From Phycisphaerae bacterium (lineage in GTDB: Bacteria; Planctomycetota; Phycisphaerae; UBA1845), in NCBI GenBank assembly GCA_021604825.1, contig BQJS01000143.1, positions 1 through 12,569 on the forward strand: 12,569 nt of DNA, read 5' to 3'. Positions 7,096-12,569 of the stretch are shown here, piece by piece; position 1 is the first letter of the stretch; every line of letters begins with the position of its first letter. The position numbers and the translations under genes are program-made. The notes under the pieces are model-generated. The model worked only from the letters and a program-made list of their open reading frames with translations, made no database searches and had not been told where the DNA came from.

Positions 7096-7485
7096 CTAAC
7101 GCGCAATCTTCACGCCGCAAGTTCGGCAATACATGGCGATGCCAGGGTTATCGATTCCGCACGATACACAGCGAACCTGCGTTGGTGGTTCGCTATCGCT
7201 GGGTTGACGCAAGTTTGATGCGGTTGTCTCAACGGATTCAGGCTGCTTCATTGCGACGAAAAGCGACTTTGCTTCTTCCATTGAAACAAAAAATCTGATT
7301 ATCTGTTCTTCCGTGTCGAAGTAGAGGACCACCCCTGATTCGGATGGAGTGAACGAAATCGTCTTTCGCCATCGCGGTTGCGATAGTCTGACACATTCGC
7401 CATTGCGAGAAAGGAGAACATCATTGGGGTCGGCGAGGATCTGCCACTGCTGATCCATTTTATCAGTCCAGGTTTGAGAATGCAT
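7096..7485 (-). CDS. Zinc-ribbon protein sharing the site-2 protease N-terminal domain
   Basis: A 129-residue soluble protein. Residues 5-82 align without gaps to residues 12-89 of the site-2 protease encoded at 4049-5407, with 47 identities by hand count. The closest match is SMEEAKSLFVAMKQP against PMEEAKSLFAAMKQP. Conserved Trp, Phe and FDT positions and the alternating hydrophobic pattern suggest a beta-rich domain closed by a C-terminal helix, perhaps PH-like; that fold is a guess. After a polar linker comes a zinc ribbon with CVSC (106-109) and CRTC (120-123). There is no membrane segment. It is probably a duplicated domain fused to a different effector, and might bind the same partner or ligand as the protease. 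Its DNA is AT-richer than the protease copy. No strong ribosome site precedes the ATG (an AAAGAAAG lies about 15 bases upstream). It is convergent with the membrane zinc-ribbon gene. Confidence 0.75.
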   Translation of the reverse strand: MHSQTWTDKMDQQWQILADPNDVLLSRNGECVRLSQPRWRKTISFTPSESGVVLYFDTEEQIIRFFVSMEEAKSLFVAMKQPESVETTASNLRQPSDSEPPTQVRCVSCGIDNPGIAMYCRTCGVKIAR

Positions 7486-7782
7486 GGTTTACGTTGTGCT
7501 TTCTTTACCAATCAAGACCTGTTACAGGAGAATGGGGCTCTCGTACGACCCCAATAGTATCGCATTGCTTCGCAGTTATTCGGGAGTCATGAGAATTCTG
7601 ATCGAGCGTCGAATTCCCACGGTTTACCATTCAACTATTGCAAGATGCTACTCAACTCCAACTCGCACCACCACAACGAATTTTCGTTTGTATATAGTGG
7701 CAATTGTGCGGTTTATTATAGTTATGACTAGTTACGCGTTTGCCGTCAGATGGTGATTCAGGAACACAACTTGTCGTTTCGG
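7486..7782. other. AT-rich intergenic stretch without a supported gene
   Basis: About 300 bases between two minus-strand genes, visibly AT-richer than the rest of the window, especially 7680-7740. A plus-strand frame of 90 residues crosses it (7484-7756), but it has no ribosome site, irregular codon use and no family features. The promoter of the zinc-ribbon gene should lie here. GGGGCTC…GACCCC near 7533-7551, with a central TCGTACGA palindrome, is the only local symmetry I see. Confidence 0.5.
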
Positions 7783-7805
7783 ACGGTCCGCACAGCGGAC
7801 CCTAC
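7783..7805 (-). repeat. GTAGGGT stem-loop repeat, copy 3 (inverted, exact)
   Basis: All 23 bases are the exact reverse complement of the copy at 6515-6537. Read on the minus strand it begins just after the TAA stop of the DacB-like gene (7807-7809). It therefore again sits at the 3' end of a gene in the orientation of that gene. With copy 1 it brackets the 6.5-7.8 kb block. Confidence 0.8.
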
Positions 7806-7806
7806 A

Positions 7807-9327
7807 TTATACCTCGTCGCTTTCGGTTGTTTCAGTTTTTTCTTTCGCCGGATCCCAATTGTACAACAGCTCGCAGGCTTCGTTCTGTAGTTTGTTGAAC
7901 GGTTGGACGCTGCCTGGGATTCTGTTGTAGATGAAGGAGAAGACCAGCCAGCGGTCGTTGGCGGTGTGAATGTATCCGCTTAGGGCGCGGACGCCTCTTA
8001 TGTAGCCCGTTTTGGCGAAGAGGCGGCCGTTGAGGCCTTTCATTCGGCGGCCAAGCGTTCCAGTTTCGCCGGGTTCTGCCAGGCTTGCTCTGAAAACTTC
8101 GACGTCTTTGTGCTTGTGCATGGCGATCAGGATGTCGCTGATGAGGCGGGCGGTGACGTTGTTGCCGCGACTAAGGCCCGACCCGTCGGACACCTTCAGC
8201 TTCGAGTCGTCGATGTCGTTCTTCTTGAGGAACGCGCGGATCGCCTTCTCCCCGCCAGCCCACGACCCGGGATGATCGAGGCCCTGCTGTTGCGCCAGCA
8301 CCCTTCCGCTCAGCTTGCACATACACTCGGCGAAAAGGTTTTGGCTGCTCTTGTTGATCCGCCAGAGAACTTCCGGCATGGTCGTTGTGTGCGTAGCGAT
8401 CAGCTTCCCGGCAGTTGGCTTGATTGAATCACCCAGCGGCGATGGTGATGATCGAACTTCGCCATCGATGGTGATGCCGTTGCTGGCCAAGTGCCTTCGA
8501 AACGCGCCCGCGAAAAATGCACCGGGATCGGTCACTGGTTTGCTCTTGAGCGTTTTCTTCTTGTCGCACCCGCCACCGATCACGATGACGTTGGCGTGGG
8601 GCATGCGGTTGATCGTCGGCGCTTCGTCCTTGCCGGTGATGCATTCGTTGATGACGACGAGATCGTCAAACGGTGGAGTGACAGTATATGACACCGGTTG
8701 GCCGTCGGTCGTTGGCGAGATGGTGATGTCCACGCAGTTATCGTTGAAGTTCAAACCAGACACCGGCGCGGCGTACCAGTGGACGAGGTCGTCGTGATCC
8801 CACGAATCGTGGAACTTATACGCGTCGAATGCGCCCTCGTAATAAACAAGGTCGCCGGTGATTCGGTTGATGCCGTTCTGCTTGAGGGCTTTGACCCAAT
8901 CGTCGAACACCGTCATCGTGGTTTCGCCGCGCCGTTTGGCGAGTGGGCTGTCACCGACGGCTGGGTTGCCCGTACCGATGATCCAAACATCGTTGCCATC
9001 GCGGGCGAGGTGCGTTTCAAACTTATAATCCGCCCCCAGCAAGTCCAGGCCAGCCGAACTGATGACCAGCTTCATGTTGCTAGCCGGCATGACCGGCGTG
9101 TTTTCATTGGAGGCAAAAAGCTCCGTGCCGCTTTCCAGATCAATGACACGCGCGGTGAGCATCGCTCCCTTGTCGGCATGGCGATTGAGGATGTCGTCAA
9201 GCTGCGAGCAAAGGACCGGGTCATGGGCCAACCGCGTCGCGCTGCATCCGGCAAAGCCGATCAACAGGCAGGCCGTCAAGACGTTATTGAATGCTCGGGT
9301 TAGACGTTTGGGGTGTGCAAATGTCAC
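7807..9327 (-). CDS. dacB: D-alanyl-D-alanine carboxypeptidase/endopeptidase, PBP4 (S13) family
   Basis: A 506-residue protein, full length for class C type 4 low-molecular-weight PBPs. The three penicillin-binding motifs are present: SNMK with Ser83 as nucleophile and Lys86; SQN (328-330, in NKSSQNLFAE); and KTG (439-441). DGSGLSR (381-387) is characteristic of family S13. Residues 17-28 form a signal peptide with GFAGC. Phe at -3 is not ideal for a lipobox, but Cys28 makes a lipoprotein likely. The enzyme trims the terminal D-Ala of peptidoglycan stem peptides or cuts cross-links in the periplasm. I chose the GTG start at 9325-9327 because of a strong GGAGGT ribosome site five bases upstream (complement of 9333-9338). 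The gene stands alone and is divergent from a small plus-strand frame. The symbol reflects family membership rather than proven orthology. Confidence 0.9.
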   Translation of the reverse strand: MTFAHPKRLTRAFNNVLTACLLIGFAGCSATRLAHDPVLCSQLDDILNRHADKGAMLTARVIDLESGTELFASNENTPVMPASNMKLVISSAGLDLLGADYKFETHLARDGNDVWIIGTGNPAVGDSPLAKRRGETTMTVFDDWVKALKQNGINRITGDLVYYEGAFDAYKFHDSWDHDDLVHWYAAPVSGLNFNDNCVDITISPTTDGQPVSYTVTPPFDDLVVINECITGKDEAPTINRMPHANVIVIGGGCDKKKTLKSKPVTDPGAFFAGAFRRHLASNGITIDGEVRSSPSPLGDSIKPTAGKLIATHTTTMPEVLWRINKSSQNLFAECMCKLSGRVLAQQQGLDHPGSWAGGEKAIRAFLKKNDIDDSKLKVSDGSGLSRGNNVTARLISDILIAMHKHKDVEVFRASLAEPGETGTLGRRMKGLNGRLFAKTGYIRGVRALSGYIHTANDRWLVFSFIYNRIPGSVQPFNKLQNEACELLYNWDPAKEKTETTESDEV

Positions 9328-9332
9328 GGTAT

Positions 9333-9338
9333 ACCTCC
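9333..9338 (-). promoter_or_regulatory. Strong ribosome binding site that fixes the dacB-like start
   Basis: GGAGGT on the minus strand, five bases before the GTG start codon. It is the best Shine-Dalgarno in the window and decides the start for the carboxypeptidase; most other genes here have weaker ones. Confidence 0.75.
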
Positions 9339-9440
9339 GGGAGGGTGTCGTCGATTGCGGCCTTTTGGACGAATCGGCGGGCTCAGAAAAATAGAGTCTA
9401 TTCGCAAAATCGGCTTCAGTGTACCATGCACCCGCGCCGA

Positions 9441-9620
9441 ATGAAGAGCGAAGTCGGCTACTGGTACGGGTATTTGCAGCGGACTTACGAATCGCTACGC
9501 GAAAGGAGTCAGCGTATGTTCTTTGCGGGGTTGGGATCTGGAATCGGGTTTTTGTTGGCGTTGTTTGGCGGATTGCTTAGCGCGGTCTTTGGGATTTTCT
9601 TGGGAAGCGGCGCGGCGTAG
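9441..9620 (+). CDS. Putative small membrane protein (59 residues)
   Basis: The protein has a polar, aromatic N-terminal half (VGYWYGYLQRTYESLRER) and a very hydrophobic, glycine-rich C-terminal half (LGSGIGFLLALFGGLLSAVF). This suggests one long or hairpin membrane segment with glycine-zipper spacing. Possible starts are ATG 9426 (64 residues), ATG 9441 (59) and ATG 9516 (34). The last has a strong AAAGGAG at 9502-9508 at ideal spacing and would give a purely hydrophobic peptide. G/C-ending codons between 9441 and 9516 suggest the longer frame is also coding, so I give 9441. The stop TAG comes from a stem-loop repeat, as for two other genes. I recognise no family. Small hydrophobic peptides can be toxins, transporter subunits or leader peptides; none can be assigned. 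It is divergent from dacB and convergent with the feo operon. Confidence 0.45.
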   Translation: MKSEVGYWYGYLQRTYESLRERSQRMFFAGLGSGIGFLLALFGGLLSAVFGIFLGSGAA

Positions 9621-9637
9621 GGTGGGCCTTGCCTACT
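9617..9637 (+). repeat. GTAGGGT stem-loop repeat, copy 4 (variant)
   Basis: GTAGG followed by GGTGGGC-CTT-GCCTACT. The stem again pairs as RNA, with two G-U pairs. A longer alternative hairpin (CGGCGTAGG … CCTACTGCCG, 9613-9640) is also possible. Its TAG (9618-9620) ends the small membrane protein frame, and it lies between that frame and the convergent end of the feo operon. It could serve as a two-way transcript end. Confidence 0.6.
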
Positions 9638-9667
9638 GCCGTTTGGTCGGGCTGCTGATTGGTTGGG

Positions 9668-9874
9668 CTACTTGGGATCGGCTGGGCCTTTCAATTCGAC
9701 GAGTGGCGTGACTTTCAGTTTCTGGCTTTGGGATTCATTGTGCCCATCGTTTGAACACGCTCCGTGGCCACACCCACATCCGTCGCCCTCGCTGAAAACC
9801 CTCCGCGCGAAGACGATCGCGTAAATGACCGCAAGCAACAATCCGCCAACCACGATTATATATTCCCACCACAT
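9668..9874 (-). CDS. FeoB-associated Cys-rich membrane protein
   Basis: A 68-residue protein with one N-terminal membrane segment (residues 4-23), a short basic stretch (ARR) and then the cysteine cluster CGCGHGAC (33-40), followed by a polar tail. Small one-helix Cys-rich proteins of this kind are commonly encoded straight after feoB and are named after it. They are thought to assist Fe(II) uptake, perhaps as a metal-binding or stabilising partner at the membrane, but their mechanism is not known. It starts 15 bases after the feoB stop on the same strand, with AGGTGG four bases before the ATG, so it is the last gene of the feo operon. The functional link rests on context plus the single helix and Cys motif; confidence is good. 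Confidence 0.8.
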   Translation of the reverse strand: MWWEYIIVVGGLLLAVIYAIVFARRVFSEGDGCGCGHGACSNDGHNESQSQKLKVTPLVELKGPADPK

Positions 9875-9889
9875 ATCGCCACCTGAATC

Positions 9890-12070
9890 TTAAGAAATCC
9901 GAATGCCAACCTGATACACCACCAGCGCGCCGACGTACGCCAAGATGGTCATGTACGAAAACGCGACCGTCGCCCACTTCCATGAATTCGTTTCGCGTTT
10001 GATGACGGCCACCGTGCCGCCGCATTGGCAACACAGCGCGAAAAACACCATGATCGACAGCACCACCGGGATGTTATAGACCTTCCGTCCGTCGGGCCAG
10101 GTGGCTGCTTGTAGCTTCTTACGCAGCACGGTTGATTCCTCATCGACCGCGTCGCCGAGATTGTAAATAATCCCCAATGTCGAAACGACGACCTCGCGAG
10201 CGGGGAAGGATGCGAGGGTGGCCATCCCGATTTTCCAATCCCATCCGAGCGGTTTGACGACGGGTTCGATGGCTTTTCCGGTCCGGCCCATGTAGCTGTT
10301 TCGCAGGTATTCACCGGCGATGGCGTTGTCGATTGCCTTCGGTTCGGTGATACCGGCTTGCTGCATGTCGGCGCGAACTTTTGTTTCGGTCTGCGCTGGT
10401 CTGGGGAAGTACAGCAGCGCCCAGATGATGATGCTCATCGCGAGGATGATGGTGCCGGCTGACTGTATGAAGACTTTGGCGCGATCCAGCGAACGCAGCA
10501 TTATGAGTTTGATCGATGGCATCTTGTAGCTGGGCAGTTCGAGAATAAACGGCGTCGGAGCCCGACCAGCCAACACGCTCTTAAAGACGAGCGCTGCGAC
10601 GGCGGCTGCGATGATGCCGAAGAAGTACATGCCTGCGAAAACCAATCCTTGCAGCGGCAAGAATCCGAGGACGGTCTCTTGCGGAATGAATGCGGCGACA
10701 AAAATTGTGTACACCGGAATGCGGGCGCTGCACGCCATCAGCGGCGCGATGAGAATAGTAATCAACCGTTCGCGCGGGCATTCGATGGTGCGGGTGGCCA
10801 TCACGCCGGGGATCGCGCACGCGAATGATGAGAGCAACGGGACAAATCCGCGCCCGCCGAGCCCGAACAGGCGCAGGACGCGATCCATCAAGAACGCTGC
10901 CCGTGCGAGGTAACCGCAATCTTCAAGCAGCGTGATCAGTGCGATCAGGATCATGATCTGCGGCAGGAAAACCAGCACGCTACCCACGCCGCCGATAACG
11001 CCATCGGTTAAGAACGTCGCGAGAATTCCCTCACCGAGTGACGACTGCACCCAGCCCGATAGTGTGGCGAACACGCCTTCGACGGCGTCCATCAAGGGGG
11101 CTGCCCAACTGAACACGCTGATGAATACAACCGTCATCACGACGCCGAAGATGATGGTGCCCAATACACGGTGGGTCAGAAGATTGTCCAACCGCTCGCT
11201 TCGGGAAGATTGCGTCTTCGCACTGCGCTGTACGCATTCGCCGACGATCCCCGCGATGCAGGCGTAGCGGATTTCGGCTTCGAGATTTGCGGGGGAGAAT
11301 CCAGCCGCCTCGATTTTCTTACGCTCTTCATAGACAAAATCCGCAAGGGCGGATCCGCTCTTCTGGTGGGCGACGAGCCGCCGTTCCAGTTCGCCGTTCG
11401 CGTCAAGAATGCATCGGCGCACTTCGTAGGGCGTCATCGGTTGAACGTCGCCATTGAGTCGCGCGATTTCATCGGACAGCGCGCCGACGGATTCGTTGAC
11501 CGCGTCGGGCCAATCACAGATCGGGGCTGGTTTGTTTCCGCCAATGGATTTTTCGATGGCATCGATGAGCGCTTCGCGCCCTTTGCCGGTGGACGCCACA
11601 ATGGGAATAACCGGTACGCCGAGTTTCTGTGCCAGTTTGTTGCTGTCGATTTTGATGCCGCGTCGCTCGGCAATGTCGGTCATGTTCAGGGCGATGATCG
11701 TGGGTAGCGCAGCTTCGAGGACTTGGGTGGCTAAGAACAAGTTGCGCTCGATATTGGTTGCGTCGATGACGACGACAGCCGCATCCAACGGTTTTGTATC
11801 GTCGCGATGACCGAGCAGAATTTCAGTGACGACAAATTCGTCGGGTGACCGTGCGGTGAGACTATACGCGCCGGGCAGATCGAGAACTTCAAGTCGACGT
11901 GAATTGTGGCGAATGATGCCGGACGCTTTTTCGACCGTGACGCCAGGATAGTTGGCGACTTGCCGATGCGAACCGGTCAGCATGTTGAAGACGGAAGTTT
12001 TTCCAGCGTTTGGATTGCCCAACAGCGCGATGATCGGGAGTGATTCAGACGTCGCTTGGTTTGATGCCAT
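9890..12070 (-). CDS. feoB: Ferrous iron transport protein B
   Basis: A 726-residue Fe(II) permease with a cytosolic GTPase domain. The G-protein motifs are G1 GNPNAGKT (residues 18-25), G3 DLPG (64-67) and G4 NMTD (129-132). The NFeoB helical domain follows, to about residue 290. The membrane part begins around 305 and contains the two inverted gate regions; the first has GRGFVPLLSSFACAIPG with the conserved Cys, followed by LMACSARIPVY. Length and motif order are complete, with no sign of damage. The ATG at 12068-12070 has CGGAA a few bases upstream. It lies 87 bases after feoA and 15 before the Cys-rich partner, forming a feoA-feoB-accessory operon that imports ferrous iron across the inner membrane. 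Regulation by iron is expected for the family; I see no clear Fur box. Confidence 0.97.
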   Translation of the reverse strand: MASNQATSESLPIIALLGNPNAGKTSVFNMLTGSHRQVANYPGVTVEKASGIIRHNSRRLEVLDLPGAYSLTARSPDEFVVTEILLGHRDDTKPLDAAVVVIDATNIERNLFLATQVLEAALPTIIALNMTDIAERRGIKIDSNKLAQKLGVPVIPIVASTGKGREALIDAIEKSIGGNKPAPICDWPDAVNESVGALSDEIARLNGDVQPMTPYEVRRCILDANGELERRLVAHQKSGSALADFVYEERKKIEAAGFSPANLEAEIRYACIAGIVGECVQRSAKTQSSRSERLDNLLTHRVLGTIIFGVVMTVVFISVFSWAAPLMDAVEGVFATLSGWVQSSLGEGILATFLTDGVIGGVGSVLVFLPQIMILIALITLLEDCGYLARAAFLMDRVLRLFGLGGRGFVPLLSSFACAIPGVMATRTIECPRERLITILIAPLMACSARIPVYTIFVAAFIPQETVLGFLPLQGLVFAGMYFFGIIAAAVAALVFKSVLAGRAPTPFILELPSYKMPSIKLIMLRSLDRAKVFIQSAGTIILAMSIIIWALLYFPRPAQTETKVRADMQQAGITEPKAIDNAIAGEYLRNSYMGRTGKAIEPVVKPLGWDWKIGMATLASFPAREVVVSTLGIIYNLGDAVDEESTVLRKKLQAATWPDGRKVYNIPVVLSIMVFFALCCQCGGTVAVIKRETNSWKWATVAFSYMTILAYVGALVVYQVGIRIS

Positions 12071-12157
12071 CGAGATTCCGAAAGTTGTTTCGCGGCGATG
12101 CCACTTGAGCGCTGGTGCGCTGCGTTCATGTGGTCGCGACGGAAATATGTGGCGTGC

Positions 12158-12406
12158 TTATGGGCGGGCTGTCGCGAGCAAGACGCATTCGCATTCGCGA
12201 CGACGAAGCGAAAGATGATAGTCGAGTACTTCGATCTGGTATGGGTCGCCCAATGGCGCGACGCGCACCATGCGAACTTCGCGGCCGTTGGTCAGACCCA
12301 TTTCTGCCAATCGCTGCTGAACCACCGGATCACCTTGAAGCGATTGCACGGTGGCTGACGTTGAGGCCTTTAAGTCCGCTAATGTTCTAGGATTCTGAGC
12401 GATCAT
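12158..12406 (-). CDS. feoA: Ferrous iron transport protein A
   Basis: An 82-residue cytosolic protein of the SH3-like FeoA family. The typical opening TLADLK (residues 8-13) is followed by RLAEMGLTNG (32-41) and the LGDPYQIEVLDYHLSLRR core (51-68), where family members have G-x-P and LRR-type signatures. FeoA is thought to bind or stimulate FeoB. It precedes feoB by 87 bases on the same strand. The ATG at 12404-12406 has no convincing Shine-Dalgarno. Its first bases overlap, as ATGA, the stop codon of a frame coming from upstream, so translation may be coupled. The N-terminus fits the family well from this start, which supports it. Confidence 0.93.
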   Translation of the reverse strand: MIAQNPRTLADLKASTSATVQSLQGDPVVQQRLAEMGLTNGREVRMVRVAPLGDPYQIEVLDYHLSLRRRECECVLLATARP

Positions 12407-12569
12407 GTCGTATTGGCTCGCATAGTTGCCCGCAGCAAATCAGCCGACAGGCCCACCAAATAATCGGTCGAGACGATTCTGTTGCCCAAACCGTGCCTCA
12501 ACCCAGGAAACGTCCATTTCGACAAAGAGTTGGGTCGCTCCAAGTTTGTTTGGCACATCAAACTATGTA
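12403..12569 (-). CDS. Possible 3' end of a gene upstream of feoA (partial, low confidence)
   Basis: On the minus strand a reading frame is open from the right edge of the window to a TGA at 12403-12405 that overlaps the feoA ATG as ATGA. At least 54 residues are visible, ending in VGLSADLLRATMRANTT. An internal ATG at about 12558 would give a 51-residue peptide. G/C-ending codons are more common than in the neighbouring frame. I recognise no domain. If real, it would be translationally coupled to feoA and explain the missing ribosome site. A stop-free stretch of this length can arise by chance, so it remains a candidate. Confidence 0.28.
   Translation of the reverse strand, partial: HSLMCQTNLERPNSLSKWTFPGLRHGLGNRIVSTDYLVGLSADLLRATMRANTT

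Noticed and set aside
6682..7218. 178-residue plus-strand frame running past the zinc-ribbon membrane gene
   Set aside because: It overlaps the better supported gene in another frame and then the convergent paralogue; His/Arg/Cys-rich shadow composition.
7484..7756. 90-residue plus-strand frame in the AT-rich gap
   Set aside because: No ribosome site, irregular codon use and no recognisable domain; length is expected by chance in AT-rich DNA.
8698..9303. 201-residue plus-strand frame antisense to the dacB-like gene
   Set aside because: It is fully covered by the gene with all three PBP motifs; it has Arg/Val/Asp-rich shadow composition, no family features and no ribosome site.
11171..11707. 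178-residue plus-strand frame inside feoB
   Set aside because: It is antisense to the conserved GTPase and helical domain of FeoB; no independent support.
12450..12560. Second short minus-strand frame upstream of feoA (about 37 residues from a GTG)
   Set aside because: Lower G/C at third positions than the competing frame, no ribosome site, and it stops about 45 bases before feoA without coupling.

Overview
The window looks like chromosomal DNA of a Planctomycetota-type bacterium, most likely Phycisphaerae-like. This is inferred, not proven. The clues are a membrane protein ending in a CxxCGYDLR…CPECG zinc ribbon, a style common in that phylum; lipoproteins with PPC-type domains; weak or missing Shine-Dalgarno sites at several genes; and many short palindromic repeats between genes. 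There are no rRNA or tRNA genes, no CRISPR array and no recognisable transposase.

Layout. (1) 2-1773, plus strand: the 3' part of an APH/choline-kinase-fold phosphotransferase, then a divergent thymidylate-kinase-like P-loop kinase. The gap between them holds a perfect 16-bp palindrome. (2) 1774-2042: a gap with two REP-like stem-loops in inverted orientation. (3) 2043-2723, plus strand: a NicO/UreH-type nickel/cobalt transporter with a His-rich loop. It converges on (4) 2742-3986, minus strand: a secreted metzincin-type lipoprotein with a PPC domain. (5) 4049-5407, minus strand: a site-2 protease (M50) with an unusual N-terminal domain. (6) 5610-6518, plus strand: an NAD-dependent epimerase/dehydratase, divergent from the protease. 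(7) 6519-7800: an AT-richer block carrying a three-helix membrane protein with a zinc ribbon and, on the other strand, a small zinc-ribbon protein whose N-terminal domain is a clear paralogue (about 60% identical, ungapped) of the site-2 protease N-terminus. Perfect 23-bp inverted copies of a stem-loop repeat flank this block. (8) 7807-9327, minus strand: a PBP4/DacB-like D-Ala-D-Ala carboxypeptidase lipoprotein. (9) 9441-9620, plus strand: a possible small membrane protein. (10) 9668-12406, minus strand: a ferrous iron uptake operon, feoA-feoB plus a FeoB-associated Cys-rich membrane protein. An unidentified frame upstream may be translationally coupled to feoA.

The genes do not form one pathway. 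Recurring themes are metal handling (NicO transporter, Feo system, several zinc proteins) and the cell envelope (carboxypeptidase, lipoprotein protease, intramembrane protease). The two most distinctive signals are: (a) a GTAGGGT stem-loop repeat present four times, always at the 3' end of a gene, with its own TAG serving as the stop codon in three cases; and (b) the domain shared by the intramembrane protease and the zinc-ribbon protein about 2 kb away.
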